Origin: Liolophura sinensis
Lineage: Eukaryota; Mollusca; Polyplacophora; Chitonida; Chitonidae
Assembly (NCBI RefSeq): GCF_032854445.1
Contig: NC_088296.1
Location: 9,460,706 to 9,524,705, forward strand
Length of the DNA stretch: 64,000 bases
Direction: 5' to 3'
Each line of letters begins with the position of its first letter. The first letter of the stretch is position 1. A program made the translations under genes and the position numbers. The notes under the pieces are model-generated. The model was not told the DNA's origin, did not search any database, and saw only the letters and a program-made list of their open reading frames with translations. Of this stretch, positions 60,501 to 63,574 are shown one piece after another.

Positions 60501-62578
60501 ATCACATAAAAGCGTGGATAAATGATATGGATGGAGAAAAAGTTGAATTGTATTCAAATAACGCTTATTAGTTTCGGAGGATAACACGGTAACAAAAGTT
60601 TTGTCGTTTCCAATTTTGCCTGGATTGACGTCACCAAAGAACGCCTTGCTGACATATAGCCATAAATGACGTCGTACATTCAACCGCGCGTGATATCACT
60701 CCAGCATGCCATACTCAACATCATATCTACTTGATTCGTCGTCACATAAGGGATATGATCACATCTGGTGAATTTTACAGAAACTGACAAAGATTCTGTT
60801 TTGAGGACTTTTAACCCCTATGTTTTTTCACCTCATTGTAAATCGTCTTGAACCCTGGTGTTTGGTCTGATCCATAGAGTTTTTCCATTTTTCTTTTTTA
60901 ATTTTTATGTTTCCATTTGGTTTCTCCTGGTACTGAAGTGGCATTTCAAATAAATATTAAATATAATTAAGACATACCCCACAGAAAGAAAAACGAGCTC
61001 AGGGACGACAGTGTGATAGTTGGAAAATGATCACACGCAACGGGTGAAGTACGGCCTTTTGTCAATTTACTTCAGTTAGGGTTTTATTCCAACTGTTGTT
61101 GTAAATGCATTAATAGTAGGAATTTACACGCACACTAGCACCACGGCTTAAGCAGAATTAGGTTAGAAAAAATGCAGGTTTGTTAATTGTAACTTAATAC
61201 TCACCTAAAGAATAAGTTTCCAATCGGCACTGCTTTTCTATCTCCGGGTACGCGTGCAGTTCTTCAGGTGTTGCTGTGCGATAGTCAGAGTCACATTTGC
61301 ATTGTCCGTTGTCACAAGCTTGTTCAAAAAACAGGGCACAACTAGTGCTGCAGGATTCGTCCAAAAGAGCTTTGCCATTCAAAACACAGTTTTTGTTGTC
61401 CCCGCTGGCGGTGTAGCCATTTTCACAAACACACACGTGCGTCGTCTCATCACACATGGTGTGGAAACCACTGCAGCGTGTGACGCAAAACTCACCTAAT
61501 ACGGCAACTGAAAGCCAAAAAACAACGGCTTTGGTTATGAAAACAAGCATTTTTTGCAATACAAGTAGACTATTGCTTTGGGCCATTAAAGTCAATTTTG
61601 CAGTACATGTATTGCTTTGGGCTATTAAGGACAATTTTGCAATACATATATTGATTTGGGCCATCAAAGTCAATTTTGCAATACATGTAGTGCTTTGGGC
61701 CATTAAGGTCAAATTTGCAATACATGTATTGCTTTGGGCCATTAAAGTCAACTTTGCAATACATGCTCTGGGCCATGATGGTGCCTTATGTTTAACGTAT
61801 CCTTGTGAAACAAACTACCAAATTCTAAGTTCGATACGAAAACTGATTTAAGGACGGCCTCAGTTGTGTTGAAAACAAAAGAAACACTGGATAGGTATAT
61901 CTTGATCGGTAACTCGTTGTTGTTACACCAAGTAGCATCGTTCAGTTCATGAGAATGAGTTGTTTGGAAGAAAATGTACGAAATTCACAACTGGACTAAA
62001 ATGGGTCCCAAACTGAAGATGTAAATTTGCATGGTGAAGACATGCACAAGAAATCAATTCAGTACGATGAACCATTTAAGAAAAACCTCTGGAAGGCTCA
62101 TTCGTTGCGGACGGATTGGCGGATGACAGAGGAAGTGTTCATCAATAATGCCCTAGGTGGTATCATCTTTTGCCTGTTGTGATATTTTGTAACACGACAA
62201 ATTTTTGTACTTGATTTACTTGAGCCTAGAATTCATGACTGATATGTAACTATTTCACCTTTCAGCTCTCGACCAGTAGAGGGTTGCTAGAAAGGGAAAA
62301 CGTTTGCCAACTTGTCCAGTGTCTATTCTTACCTCTTTCGCAGGAAATGTAGTCGAAAGATGGCAGGAAATCTGTTTTGCAATAACATATGTCACCGTCA
62401 CACCCTCGCTGTTTGCATTCTGCATTCTTGTCCAGACATCCGTATAAACTCGAACAGGGAAAGAACAGTGCCGCTTCTGAGGTAATTGTGATATTCGATG
62501 TACCATTTTGCATTTGTTCCAGCAGCACGTTGGATTCGATCCCACTTTGAAGGGGCCAGTCTTCCGTGTCACATTTAT
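250..62578 (-). CDS. Partial giant gene: 40 tandem A-B exon pairs encoding an EB/EGF-like, mucin-like repeat protein
   Basis: Eighty exons on the minus strand alternate A, B, A, B from 62.6 kb to 0.25 kb. Each is flanked by an AG acceptor and a GT donor, and each starts and ends in phase 1. One A plus one B (about 186 residues) forms a unit: Thr/Pro-rich linker, one six-Cys module (C-x5-C-x5-C-x9-C-x-C-x12-C), then two six-Cys modules (C-x3-C-x6-C-x6-C-x-C-x12-C and C-x3-C-x7-C-x4-C-x-C-x21-C). The spacing is that of EB-module/EGF-like extracellular domains, which fold through disulfides. A secreted or membrane-anchored glycoprotein is inferred. No enzymatic motif, transmembrane segment or terminal exon is seen. 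Related proteins are often named multiple-EGF-like, tenascin-like or EB-module (prion-like Q/N-rich domain-bearing) proteins; I cannot assign an orthologue. The model assumes one transcript; several adjacent genes cannot be excluded. Confidence 0.82.
1031..1285 (-). CDS. Exon A, unit 40 (Thr/Pro linker plus one six-Cys module)
   Basis: 85 codons, phase 1-1. Acceptor tctttttcag-type at 1286-1291, donor AAAGAG/GTCATT. Codons 1-38 are a Thr/Ser/Pro-rich linker, likely O-glycosylated. Cys at codons 46, 52, 58, 68, 70, 83. It differs from the homogenised array in the linker (VPATTTT and SSPRPPP versions, Lys for Thr before AAF) and in having Asn for Asp in the last loop. Confidence 0.85.
1751..2053 (-). 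CDS. Exon B, unit 39
   Basis: Intact 101-codon exon with all 12 Cys. The donor is TTAG/GTATGT, so the junction codon is Asp, unlike the array units to its right. It carries variants shared with divergent units (Gln for Glu before the last Cys, Ile for Met after Cys 72). It marks the left edge of the homogenised block. Confidence 0.85.
2531..2785 (-). CDS. Exon A, unit 39
   Basis: Intact 85-codon exon, same protein sequence as the homogenised A exons to its right, while its partner B exon (1751-2053) is divergent. This unit is therefore mosaic between the two classes, with the changeover inside the A-B intron. Confidence 0.85.
2786..3251 (-). other. Typical B-A intron between array units
   Basis: 466 bp between U38 B and U39 A: donor GTATGT, AT-rich sequence, no SINE and no exon, acceptor tatttcag. 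Repeats in every array unit with very few changes. Confidence 0.7.
3252..3554 (-). CDS. Exon B, unit 38 (array type)
   Basis: Representative homogenised B exon: 101 codons, 12 Cys, acceptor ctccattacag, donor CTAA/GTATGT. The last base is A, so joining to the next A exon (AT GGA TCA) makes Asn-Gly-Ser, an N-glycosylation sequon at the exon junction. Module 1 has the loop LPGYVSAADNQN. Module 2 ends with a 21-residue loop rich in charged residues. Confidence 0.87.
3555..4032 (-). other. Typical A-B intron of an array unit
   Basis: 478 bp in unit 38. From the gene's 5' side: weak donor GTCATT, AT-rich stretch, SINE relic, polypyrimidine tract and ttacag. Open frames on either strand here are incidental. 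Confidence 0.7.
3687..3887 (-). repeat. Old SINE relic in the A-B intron of 1.5-kb units (unit 38 as example)
   Basis: On +, ggtgatcttttacgccgtac, then gatggaaacacacgacca, ttggagaggaaaccagc and ccattggtgac align in order with the reverse complement of the SINEs at 52.4 and 62.8 kb; an A-rich stretch lies at its 3' side. The same relic occurs about 133-333 bases to the right of exon B in the 1.5-kb units (U7-U10, U13-U16, U19-U40), so it was inserted before the array expanded. It is absent from U1-U6, U11, U12, U17 and U18. Confidence 0.7.
4033..4287 (-). CDS. Exon A, unit 38 (array type)
   Basis: Representative homogenised A exon: 85 codons. DGSVP start, Thr runs at codons 7-11, 16-19 and 32-34, Pro-rich spacer, then a six-Cys module with a CICNEGF core. 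Acceptor tatttcag; donor AAAGAG/GTCATT, weaker than the GTAAGA found in the same place in U1-U5. Confidence 0.87.
4753..5055 (-). CDS. Exon B, unit 37
   Basis: Intact array-type B exon with an A-ending (Asn-junction) donor. Confidence 0.86.
5533..5787 (-). CDS. Exon A, unit 37 (Asp variant)
   Basis: Array-type A exon in which the residue after the CIC motif is Asp (GAC) instead of Asn (AAC), as in units 35, 26 and 15. The neighbouring intron carries the cgcagaac variant near 5,420. Confidence 0.86.
6253..6555 (-). CDS. Exon B, unit 36
   Basis: Intact array-type B exon. The acceptor tract carries the variant aatgaagaat (6,560-6,569), shared with units 34 and 25. Confidence 0.86.
7033..7287 (-). 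CDS. Exon A, unit 36
   Basis: Intact array-type A exon (Asn after CIC). Confidence 0.86.
7754..8056 (-). CDS. Exon B, unit 35
   Basis: Intact array-type B exon. The intron just left of its donor has a longer C/A run than its neighbours. Confidence 0.86.
8534..8788 (-). CDS. Exon A, unit 35 (Asp variant)
   Basis: Intact exon with Asp after CIC. The intron immediately upstream (about 8,824) has lost one T relative to all sister units. This is the first of a run of single-base indels reaching to about 13.2 kb. Confidence 0.85.
9250..9548 (-). CDS. Exon B, unit 34 (frame-disrupted)
   Basis: Splice sites are intact but the exon is 299 instead of 303 bp. Single-base losses near 9,266 and 9,303 and two near 9,432-9,436 break the frame. 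Because the introns around it have the same kind of indels, consensus error is the preferred explanation over a pseudo-exon. Confidence 0.6.
10029..10283 (-). CDS. Exon A, unit 34
   Basis: Intact 85-codon array-type exon lying inside the indel-rich patch. The intron to its left shares the cttcagtcc variant (about 9,893) with unit 25. Confidence 0.84.
10747..11049 (-). CDS. Exon B, unit 33 (compensated frameshift)
   Basis: 303 bp with correct splice sites, but an extra base near 10,976 and a missing one near 11,009 shift the frame over about 11 codons around Cys 19-28. Probably consensus errors. Confidence 0.62.
11526..11781 (-). CDS. Exon A, unit 33 (frame-disrupted)
   Basis: 256 bp: one extra G near 11,665 (ccaaggg) shifts the frame between the Thr linker and the Cys module. 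Confidence 0.6.
12248..12550 (-). CDS. Exon B, unit 32 (frame-disrupted)
   Basis: Net length 303 bp but with at least four indels (extra base near 12,309 and 12,510, losses near 12,373 and 12,383), so much of module 2 is read in other frames. Most degraded exon of the window, yet its splice sites are perfect. Confidence 0.58.
13025..13279 (-). CDS. Exon A, unit 32 (compensated frameshift)
   Basis: 255 bp, but an extra G near 13,206 and a lost A near 13,043 shift the whole Cys module out of frame. The dense indels end here. Confidence 0.6.
13745..14047 (-). CDS. Exon B, unit 31
   Basis: Intact array-type B exon; sequence quality returns to normal here. Confidence 0.86.
14525..14779 (-). CDS. 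Exon A, unit 31
   Basis: Intact array-type A exon. The following intron carries the tgctgtgttt variant (about 14,160), shared with units 30 and 21. Confidence 0.86.
15246..15548 (-). CDS. Exon B, unit 30
   Basis: Intact array-type B exon; the A-run left of the donor is one or two bases longer than in unit 31. Confidence 0.86.
16026..16280 (-). CDS. Exon A, unit 30
   Basis: Intact array-type A exon. Confidence 0.86.
16747..17049 (-). CDS. Exon B, unit 29
   Basis: Intact. A synonymous GCT to GCG change (Ala between Cys 26 and 28; + strand cacgcgc near 16,970) is shared with units 28, 22 and 21. Confidence 0.86.
17527..17781 (-). CDS. Exon A, unit 29
   Basis: Intact array-type A exon. The intron to its left has private changes (tacattttta near 17,148; tttttatttgg near 17,174). 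Confidence 0.86.
18247..18549 (-). CDS. Exon B, unit 28
   Basis: Intact; carries the same synonymous Ala codon as unit 29. Confidence 0.86.
19027..19281 (-). CDS. Exon A, unit 28
   Basis: Intact. The A-B intron has gatggtgacaca (about 18,766), otherwise seen only in unit 32. Confidence 0.86.
19747..20049 (-). CDS. Exon B, unit 27
   Basis: Intact array-type B exon; the intron on its left carries gtgagcac (about 19,583). Confidence 0.86.
20527..20781 (-). CDS. Exon A, unit 27
   Basis: Intact array-type A exon. Confidence 0.86.
21247..21549 (-). CDS. Exon B, unit 26
   Basis: Intact array-type B exon. Confidence 0.86.
22028..22282 (-). CDS. Exon A, unit 26 (Asp variant)
   Basis: Intact, with Asp after CIC. 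The adjoining intron carries cgcagaac (about 21,915) and aaatcagc (about 21,828), the same combination as unit 35, nine units away. Confidence 0.86.
22748..23050 (-). CDS. Exon B, unit 25
   Basis: Intact; its acceptor tract has the aatgaagaat variant of units 34 and 36. Confidence 0.86.
23528..23782 (-). CDS. Exon A, unit 25
   Basis: Intact. The intron variant cttcagtcc (about 23,393) is shared with unit 34. Confidence 0.86.
24249..24551 (-). CDS. Exon B, unit 24
   Basis: Intact array-type B exon. Confidence 0.86.
25029..25283 (-). CDS. Exon A, unit 24
   Basis: Intact array-type A exon; rightmost A exon of the homogenised block. Confidence 0.86.
25749..26052 (-). CDS. Exon B, unit 23 (one-base insertion)
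   Basis: 304 bp: one extra A in the run near 26,009 puts the first 15 or so codons (Cys 8 and 12) out of frame with the rest. Otherwise array-type. It lies outside the indel-rich patch, so it is either an isolated error or a real frameshift. Confidence 0.62.
26530..26784 (-). CDS. Exon A, unit 23 (divergent linker)
   Basis: Intact 85-codon exon with private linker changes (TTPTPVL, RPQPTT). Its donor-side flank (tacattaggaaaaaatt, cgacc) matches unit 16, not the array on its left. The unit is chimeric. Confidence 0.85.
27250..27552 (-). CDS. Exon B, unit 22
   Basis: Intact 12-Cys exon of the divergent class: GEACGDG instead of GEPCGDG, LQGY for LPGY, G-ending donor (Asp junction). Confidence 0.85.
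28029..28283 (-). CDS. Exon A, unit 22
   Basis: Intact; linker VPANTTTTM contains an Asn-Thr-Thr sequon, as in units 19, 16 and 13. Confidence 0.85.
28749..29051 (-). CDS. Exon B, unit 21
   Basis: Intact, array-like; silent variant near 28,980 (cgaccag). Confidence 0.85.
29529..29783 (-). CDS. Exon A, unit 21
   Basis: Intact array-type A exon outside the main homogenised block; fifth unit of the third higher-order copy. Confidence 0.85.
30250..30552 (-). CDS. Exon B, unit 20
   Basis: Intact, array-like, A-ending donor. Confidence 0.85.
31030..31284 (-). CDS. Exon A, unit 20
   Basis: Intact. The upstream intron has tttcaagggc (about 31,427), shared only with units 14 and 8, the equivalent positions in the other two higher-order copies. 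Confidence 0.85.
31751..32053 (-). CDS. Exon B, unit 19
   Basis: Intact; module 1 reads NSLSSRCAC as in unit 13, its higher-order counterpart. Confidence 0.85.
32529..32783 (-). CDS. Exon A, unit 19
   Basis: Intact, ANTTTTM linker with sequon; counterpart of units 13 and 7. Confidence 0.85.
33252..33557 (-). CDS. Exon B, unit 18 (306 bp variant)
   Basis: 102 codons with 12 Cys. One extra codon in the last loop (RQTERQ in place of NNPEA) and CITRCAG at the first module. Donor TTGG/GTATGT. Near-identical to unit 12. Confidence 0.84.
33738..33983 (-). CDS. Exon A', unit 18 (seven Cys)
   Basis: 82 codons, phase 1-1, donor AAAAAG/GTTATT. Starts with an extra Cys (QCDEN) followed by PRFDLTLIGR as in the founder units, then a short Thr/Arg linker (SPATTRRTT), then the array-like Cys module with RYPDG. 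This gives an odd total of seven Cys. Confidence 0.82.
34113..34418 (-). CDS. Exon B'', unit 17
   Basis: 102 codons, 12 Cys. RCSGLHTVC and CEQGFSPS resemble unit 5 rather than the array. Acceptor ctcttcag, donor CTAG/GTTAGC. Confidence 0.83.
34909..35121 (-). CDS. Exon A'', unit 17 (seven Cys)
   Basis: 71 codons, phase 1-1, consensus donor CCAG/GTAAGA. Begins DGSSPSTTTS like the array (no N-terminal Cys) but its module has RRRGCDGLICYC like U1-U5. Total of seven Cys. First unit of the third higher-order copy. Confidence 0.83.
35122..35965 (-). other. Intron between U16 exon B and U17 exon A''
   Basis: 844 bp with no recognisable exon. A minus-strand open frame of 106 codons (35,206-35,526) is also present in the copy at 43,923-44,243, but that is explained by the recent segmental duplication. 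Bases 35,610-35,700 resemble the intron that normally sits upstream of an array A exon (atataatttctatttc), so this is array sequence joined to unique sequence. Confidence 0.6.
35966..36267 (-). CDS. Exon B, unit 16 (one-base deletion)
   Basis: 302 bp: one C is missing near 36,135 (cttccggt for cttcccggt), shifting the frame between modules 1 and 2. Splice sites intact. Outside the indel-rich patch. Confidence 0.62.
36745..36999 (-). CDS. Exon A, unit 16
   Basis: Intact; ANTTTTM linker with sequon, RLRYPDG in the module as in unit 23. Confidence 0.85.
37464..37766 (-). CDS. Exon B, unit 15
   Basis: Intact; near-identical to unit 9 (TPG end, CCAG/GTATGT donor, GEACGDG). Confidence 0.85.
38246..38500 (-). 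CDS. Exon A, unit 15 (Asp variant)
   Basis: Intact; Asp after CIC, and Thr for Ala in the stretch before the Cys module. Confidence 0.85.
38966..39268 (-). CDS. Exon B, unit 14
   Basis: Intact, array-like, A-ending donor. Confidence 0.85.
39746..40000 (-). CDS. Exon A, unit 14
   Basis: Intact; a Thr to Asn change (PRNTTTP) creates an Asn-Thr-Thr sequon inside the linker. Confidence 0.85.
40467..40769 (-). CDS. Exon B, unit 13
   Basis: Intact; Arg for Thr between Cys 70 and 72 (CRC). Confidence 0.85.
41245..41499 (-). CDS. Exon A, unit 13
   Basis: Intact; ANTTTTM linker and RPAPTTT variant. Confidence 0.85.
41967..42272 (-). CDS. Exon B, unit 12 (306 bp variant)
   Basis: Intact, differing from unit 18 by an Arg for Ser near the end (CISRTYTL). 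Confidence 0.84.
42454..42699 (-). CDS. Exon A', unit 12 (seven Cys)
   Basis: Intact; the same protein as unit 18 exon A'. Confidence 0.82.
42829..43135 (-). CDS. Exon B'', unit 11 (one-base insertion)
   Basis: 307 bp: one extra C near 42,852 (ctgccactg against ctgcactg in unit 17) changes the last eight or so codons and removes the final Cys. Confidence 0.62.
43626..43838 (-). CDS. Exon A'', unit 11 (seven Cys)
   Basis: Intact; the same protein as unit 17 exon A''. First unit of the second higher-order copy. Confidence 0.83.
43839..44669 (-). other. Intron between U10 exon B and U11 exon A''
   Basis: Duplicate of 35,122-35,965. It lacks about 13 bp present there near 35,542-35,554. No exon seen. 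Confidence 0.6.
44670..44970 (-). CDS. Exon B, unit 10 (two one-base deletions)
   Basis: 301 bp: a G is missing near 44,706 and a C near 44,834, so module 2 lies out of frame. Splice sites are intact. Its relative U16 B also has a deletion, but at a different place. Confidence 0.6.
45452..45706 (-). CDS. Exon A, unit 10
   Basis: Intact; linker variant SSPGPPPPTTS. Confidence 0.85.
46170..46472 (-). CDS. Exon B, unit 9
   Basis: Intact; counterpart of unit 15, TPG ending. Confidence 0.85.
46947..47201 (-). CDS. Exon A, unit 9
   Basis: Intact; Pro for Ala before FLG, and a GTTATT donor in place of GTCATT. Confidence 0.84.
47668..47970 (-). CDS. Exon B, unit 8
   Basis: Intact; array-like with an A-ending donor, the rightmost occurrence of that form. 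Confidence 0.85.
48448..48702 (-). CDS. Exon A, unit 8
   Basis: Intact; the upstream intron has tttcaagggc, as in units 14 and 20. Confidence 0.85.
49169..49471 (-). CDS. Exon B, unit 7
   Basis: Intact and clearly diverged: FDREQEC, CACMPNS, NALSSRC. 12 Cys kept. Confidence 0.84.
49948..50202 (-). CDS. Exon A, unit 7
   Basis: Intact; the linker has PAPNVSSPSPPP with an Asn-Val-Ser sequon. RLRYPDG module. Confidence 0.84.
50668..50970 (-). CDS. Exon B, unit 6
   Basis: Intact; the start differs (TCGG-type, Asp-Pro before the first Cys) and MPTFRRM replaces MPNLRRM. Confidence 0.83.
51150..51398 (-). CDS. Exon A', unit 6 (seven Cys)
   Basis: 83 codons, phase 1-1. N-terminal QCDEN Cys, FPRFDFTLIAR, a short Thr run (ATATTTTTT) and an RYPDG module. 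Donor AAAAAG/GTTATT. Links founder-type and array-type A exons. Confidence 0.82.
52040..52095 (-). repeat. tRNA-like / SINE-head fragment with a B-box
   Basis: The reverse complement contains GGTTTGATTCC (52,076-52,086), close to the pol III B-box, inside a GC-rich hairpin-like context (cccgg...ccggg). No convincing A-box or full cloverleaf, so not called a tRNA gene. Confidence 0.35.
52401..52600 (-). repeat. SINE body, minus orientation
   Basis: Reads (on +) tttatttatttgatc, then ttttacgtcgtac, aggatatttcactta, ccgcaggttgctga, agaggaagccagc. The reverse complement is the body and AAAT tail seen at 62,790-62,975. No head visible. Confidence 0.7.
53488..53793 (-). CDS. Exon B, unit 5
   Basis: 102 codons, 12 Cys; acceptor gattttcag, donor CTCG/GTACGT. 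SRCSGFHTMC and CENGFSPS; the latter is shared only with B'' of units 11 and 17, tying unit 5 to position one of the higher-order repeat. Confidence 0.86.
54010..54186 (+). repeat. SINE in the A-B intron of unit 5
   Basis: Contains caacctgcggatggccgtcg, cggcggccagcgcataag, attcttgagtgcgacgtaac and an AAATAAGTAAATAAAT tail. Plus orientation, opposite to the relic in the 1.5-kb units. Confidence 0.7.
54403..54627 (-). CDS. Exon A, unit 5 (founder type, eight Cys)
   Basis: 75 codons, phase 1-1; acceptor ctcccattgcag, donor AAAGAG/GTAAGA (consensus). N-terminal Cys, then EFVRFDFNLLGRA, no Thr tract, then a module containing RRRGCDNLICYC. Eight Cys, so all can pair. Confidence 0.86.
55215..55520 (-). 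CDS. Exon B, unit 4
   Basis: Intact 102-codon exon; CENGYTAS variant. Confidence 0.86.
55738..55914 (+). repeat. SINE in the A-B intron of unit 4
   Basis: Copy of the unit 5 SINE in the same place, duplicated with the unit. Confidence 0.68.
56130..56354 (-). CDS. Exon A, unit 4 (founder type)
   Basis: Intact 75 codons, eight Cys; donor AAACAG/GTAAGA, differing from units 3 and 5 by one base. Confidence 0.86.
56942..57247 (-). CDS. Exon B, unit 3
   Basis: Intact; CRNNEYSL ending as in unit 2. Confidence 0.86.
57467..57647 (+). repeat. SINE in the A-B intron of unit 3
   Basis: Same element and site as in units 4 and 5. Confidence 0.68.
57862..58086 (-). CDS. Exon A, unit 3 (founder type)
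   Basis: Intact; GRAGQISS, DFTTCERG. Eight Cys. Confidence 0.86.
58674..58979 (-). CDS. Exon B, unit 2
   Basis: Intact; GQPCISRC start and CSNGSCALS with an Asn-Gly-Ser sequon in module 2. Confidence 0.86.
59197..59377 (+). repeat. SINE in the A-B intron of unit 2
   Basis: Same element and site as in units 3-5, more diverged (cataatgccggcggcc). Confidence 0.66.
59594..59818 (-). CDS. Exon A, unit 2 (founder type)
   Basis: 75 codons, phase 1-1. The N-terminus differs (ICEEILYP) but keeps the Cys; EFVRFDFNLLGRA and RRRGCDNVICYC follow. Eight Cys. Donor AAAAAG/GTAAGA. Confidence 0.86.
59955..60100 (+). repeat. tRNA-derived SINE head (A- and B-box)
   Basis: A-box-like TGGCCTAGGGG (59,966-59,976) and B-box-like GAGTTCAAGTCC (60,033-60,044), followed by the conserved body start agctcatgttggcttcctctcc. 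The body stops matching near 60,100. Confidence 0.65.
60192..60208 (+). repeat. 17-base C homopolymer
   Basis: Uninterrupted C run in an intron; its length is likely uncertain in any assembly. Confidence 0.85.
60416..60506 (+). repeat. SINE 3' end with AAAT tail
   Basis: cggtcgtataagtgaaatat, tcttgagtacggtgtaaaac and gataaataaataaat match the 3' part of the mollusc-type SINE. May be the other half of the element whose head is at 59,955. Confidence 0.65.
61205..61507 (-). CDS. Exon B, unit 1
   Basis: 101 codons, 12 Cys, acceptor ggctttcag, consensus donor TTAG/GTGAGT. Most diverged B exon (CSTSCALFFEQAC, CDSDYRTATPEE). Module 2 has four residues between its first two Cys in place of three or so in others. 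The frame is open upstream of the acceptor into a minisatellite, including a Met followed by a hydrophobic stretch (MLVFITKAVVFWLSVAVLG). An alternative first exon is possible, but the conserved phase-1 acceptor favours splicing. Confidence 0.83.
61508..62332 (-). other. Intron between U1 exons A and B
   Basis: 825 bp; holds the 39-bp minisatellite near the acceptor and otherwise nothing recognised. No SINE, unlike the A-B introns of the other units. Confidence 0.6.
61572..61776 (-). repeat. 39-bp minisatellite, about five copies
   Basis: Repeated attgctttgggccattaaag plus tcaattttgcaatacatgt, diverged by a few substitutions per copy and no indels. The period is a multiple of three, so frames stay open through it. 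Confidence 0.85.
62333..62578 (-). CDS. Exon A, unit 1 (founder type, eight Cys)
   Basis: 82 codons, phase 1-1; acceptor cgtcttcag, donor AAAGAG/GTAAGA. N-terminal KCDTEDW Cys, then a linker with two sequons (NGT, NIT) and no Thr run, then QRGCDGDICYC. First exon recognised in the gene; because it starts in phase 1, at least one more exon must lie to the right. Confidence 0.83.
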
Positions 62579-62609
62579 CTGAAGACGAAATAGTGATATG
62601 CAAAGATGT

Positions 62610-62655
62610 CTTACTTATTTATTTGATTGTTGATTAACGCCATACTGAAGCTATG
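62610..62655 (-). repeat. SINE 3' end fragment, minus orientation
   Basis: ttatttatttgattgttgat followed by taacgccatactgaag is the reverse complement of the SINE tail. Confidence 0.6.
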
Positions 62656-62789
62656 GCATTGTTTTTGAGTTATACGATAGGTTTTAAAGGAAAGCGGAGA
62701 GCCAGGCGTAAGGCATCTACCCTTGGCAAGTTAATGACAAACTTACATAACATGTCAGTAGAAAATAAGTGAATTTCTGTGAACATTGG

Positions 62790-62975
62790 AGGAGCCAGTG
62801 TGATGCCTGTAAGTTCAAGACCAGCTCGTGCTGGTTTCCTCTCCGGCCGTCTTCCAGCCACCAGCAGATGGTCGTGGGTTTGCCTCTGGCTCTGTCCGGC
62901 CATAATGCTAGCCATTGTCGTCTAAATGAAAAATTCTTGAGTACGACGTAAAACACCAAGCAAATAAATAAACTT
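62790..62975 (+). repeat. SINE with part of the head and an AAAT tail
   Basis: B-box-like gtaagttcaagacc (about 62,809), body (ggtttcctctccggccgtct, agcagatggtcgtgggtttg, cataatgctagcc), then ttgagtacgacgtaaaacac and caaataaataaa. Best-preserved copy in the window and the reference for the others. Confidence 0.75.
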
Positions 62976-63520
62976 CACAAACGAGCGCCTTCGGCAATTT
63001 ATTGCTGCCAAGACCCAGCAAGCAGAGAGGATGGGGGAATCTAATATTCCCTGGTTCGATACCAGCTGAAACGCGCATTTTGTGTGCCCAACTGACTTAA
63101 AGGCAAGCACCTACCAACTTAATCACCTATATTCAAGGGTAAAATAACATTTAAAAAACATTAACAGCTACAACTGAAATGTTTTATATATTCACTTCGA
63201 TCCTGTTTAGTTTAACATGCTGGCAGAAGTGGAGGAGGGAAAGCATTTTATTAAACATTTATTATTTATTTATTATTAAAGTTAAACAATTCTAATGTTT
63301 CAGAAAATTCCAACATTACAAAATGCTTACAAAAAATATTAAAGTTTATAACACCATTTTGTGTCAAATTAACACTTGTGTTTTGCATTGTTCAAAAAAT
63401 GTTATAAATTTTGCTGTCTAACAATGTGGTAACAAATTCAAGGAAGGATGGCACTCCAAGTTAACATGCTGTATTTAAACCCTTCGGAAAGTGTGGACAT
63501 TTTTTTAAGATTTGCTTCTT

Positions 63521-63574
63521 ACCATTGAATACATTGTAACCATTGAATACATTCTTACCATTGAATACATTAGT
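63521..63574 (+). repeat. 18-bp tandem repeat, three copies
   Basis: Three successive accattgaatacatt units with two variable bases between them. Confidence 0.8.

Larger units (their letters stand above)
59819..61204 (-). other. Intron between U1 exon B and U2 exon A
   Basis: 1.4 kb, no exon recognised. It contains a SINE head, a 17-base C run, a SINE tail and AT-rich sequence. Confidence 0.6.

Noticed and set aside
62255-62572. 105-codon minus-strand frame overlapping U1 exon A
   Set aside because: Wrong frame relative to the phase-1 cysteine-rich exon; only the latter matches its paralogues.
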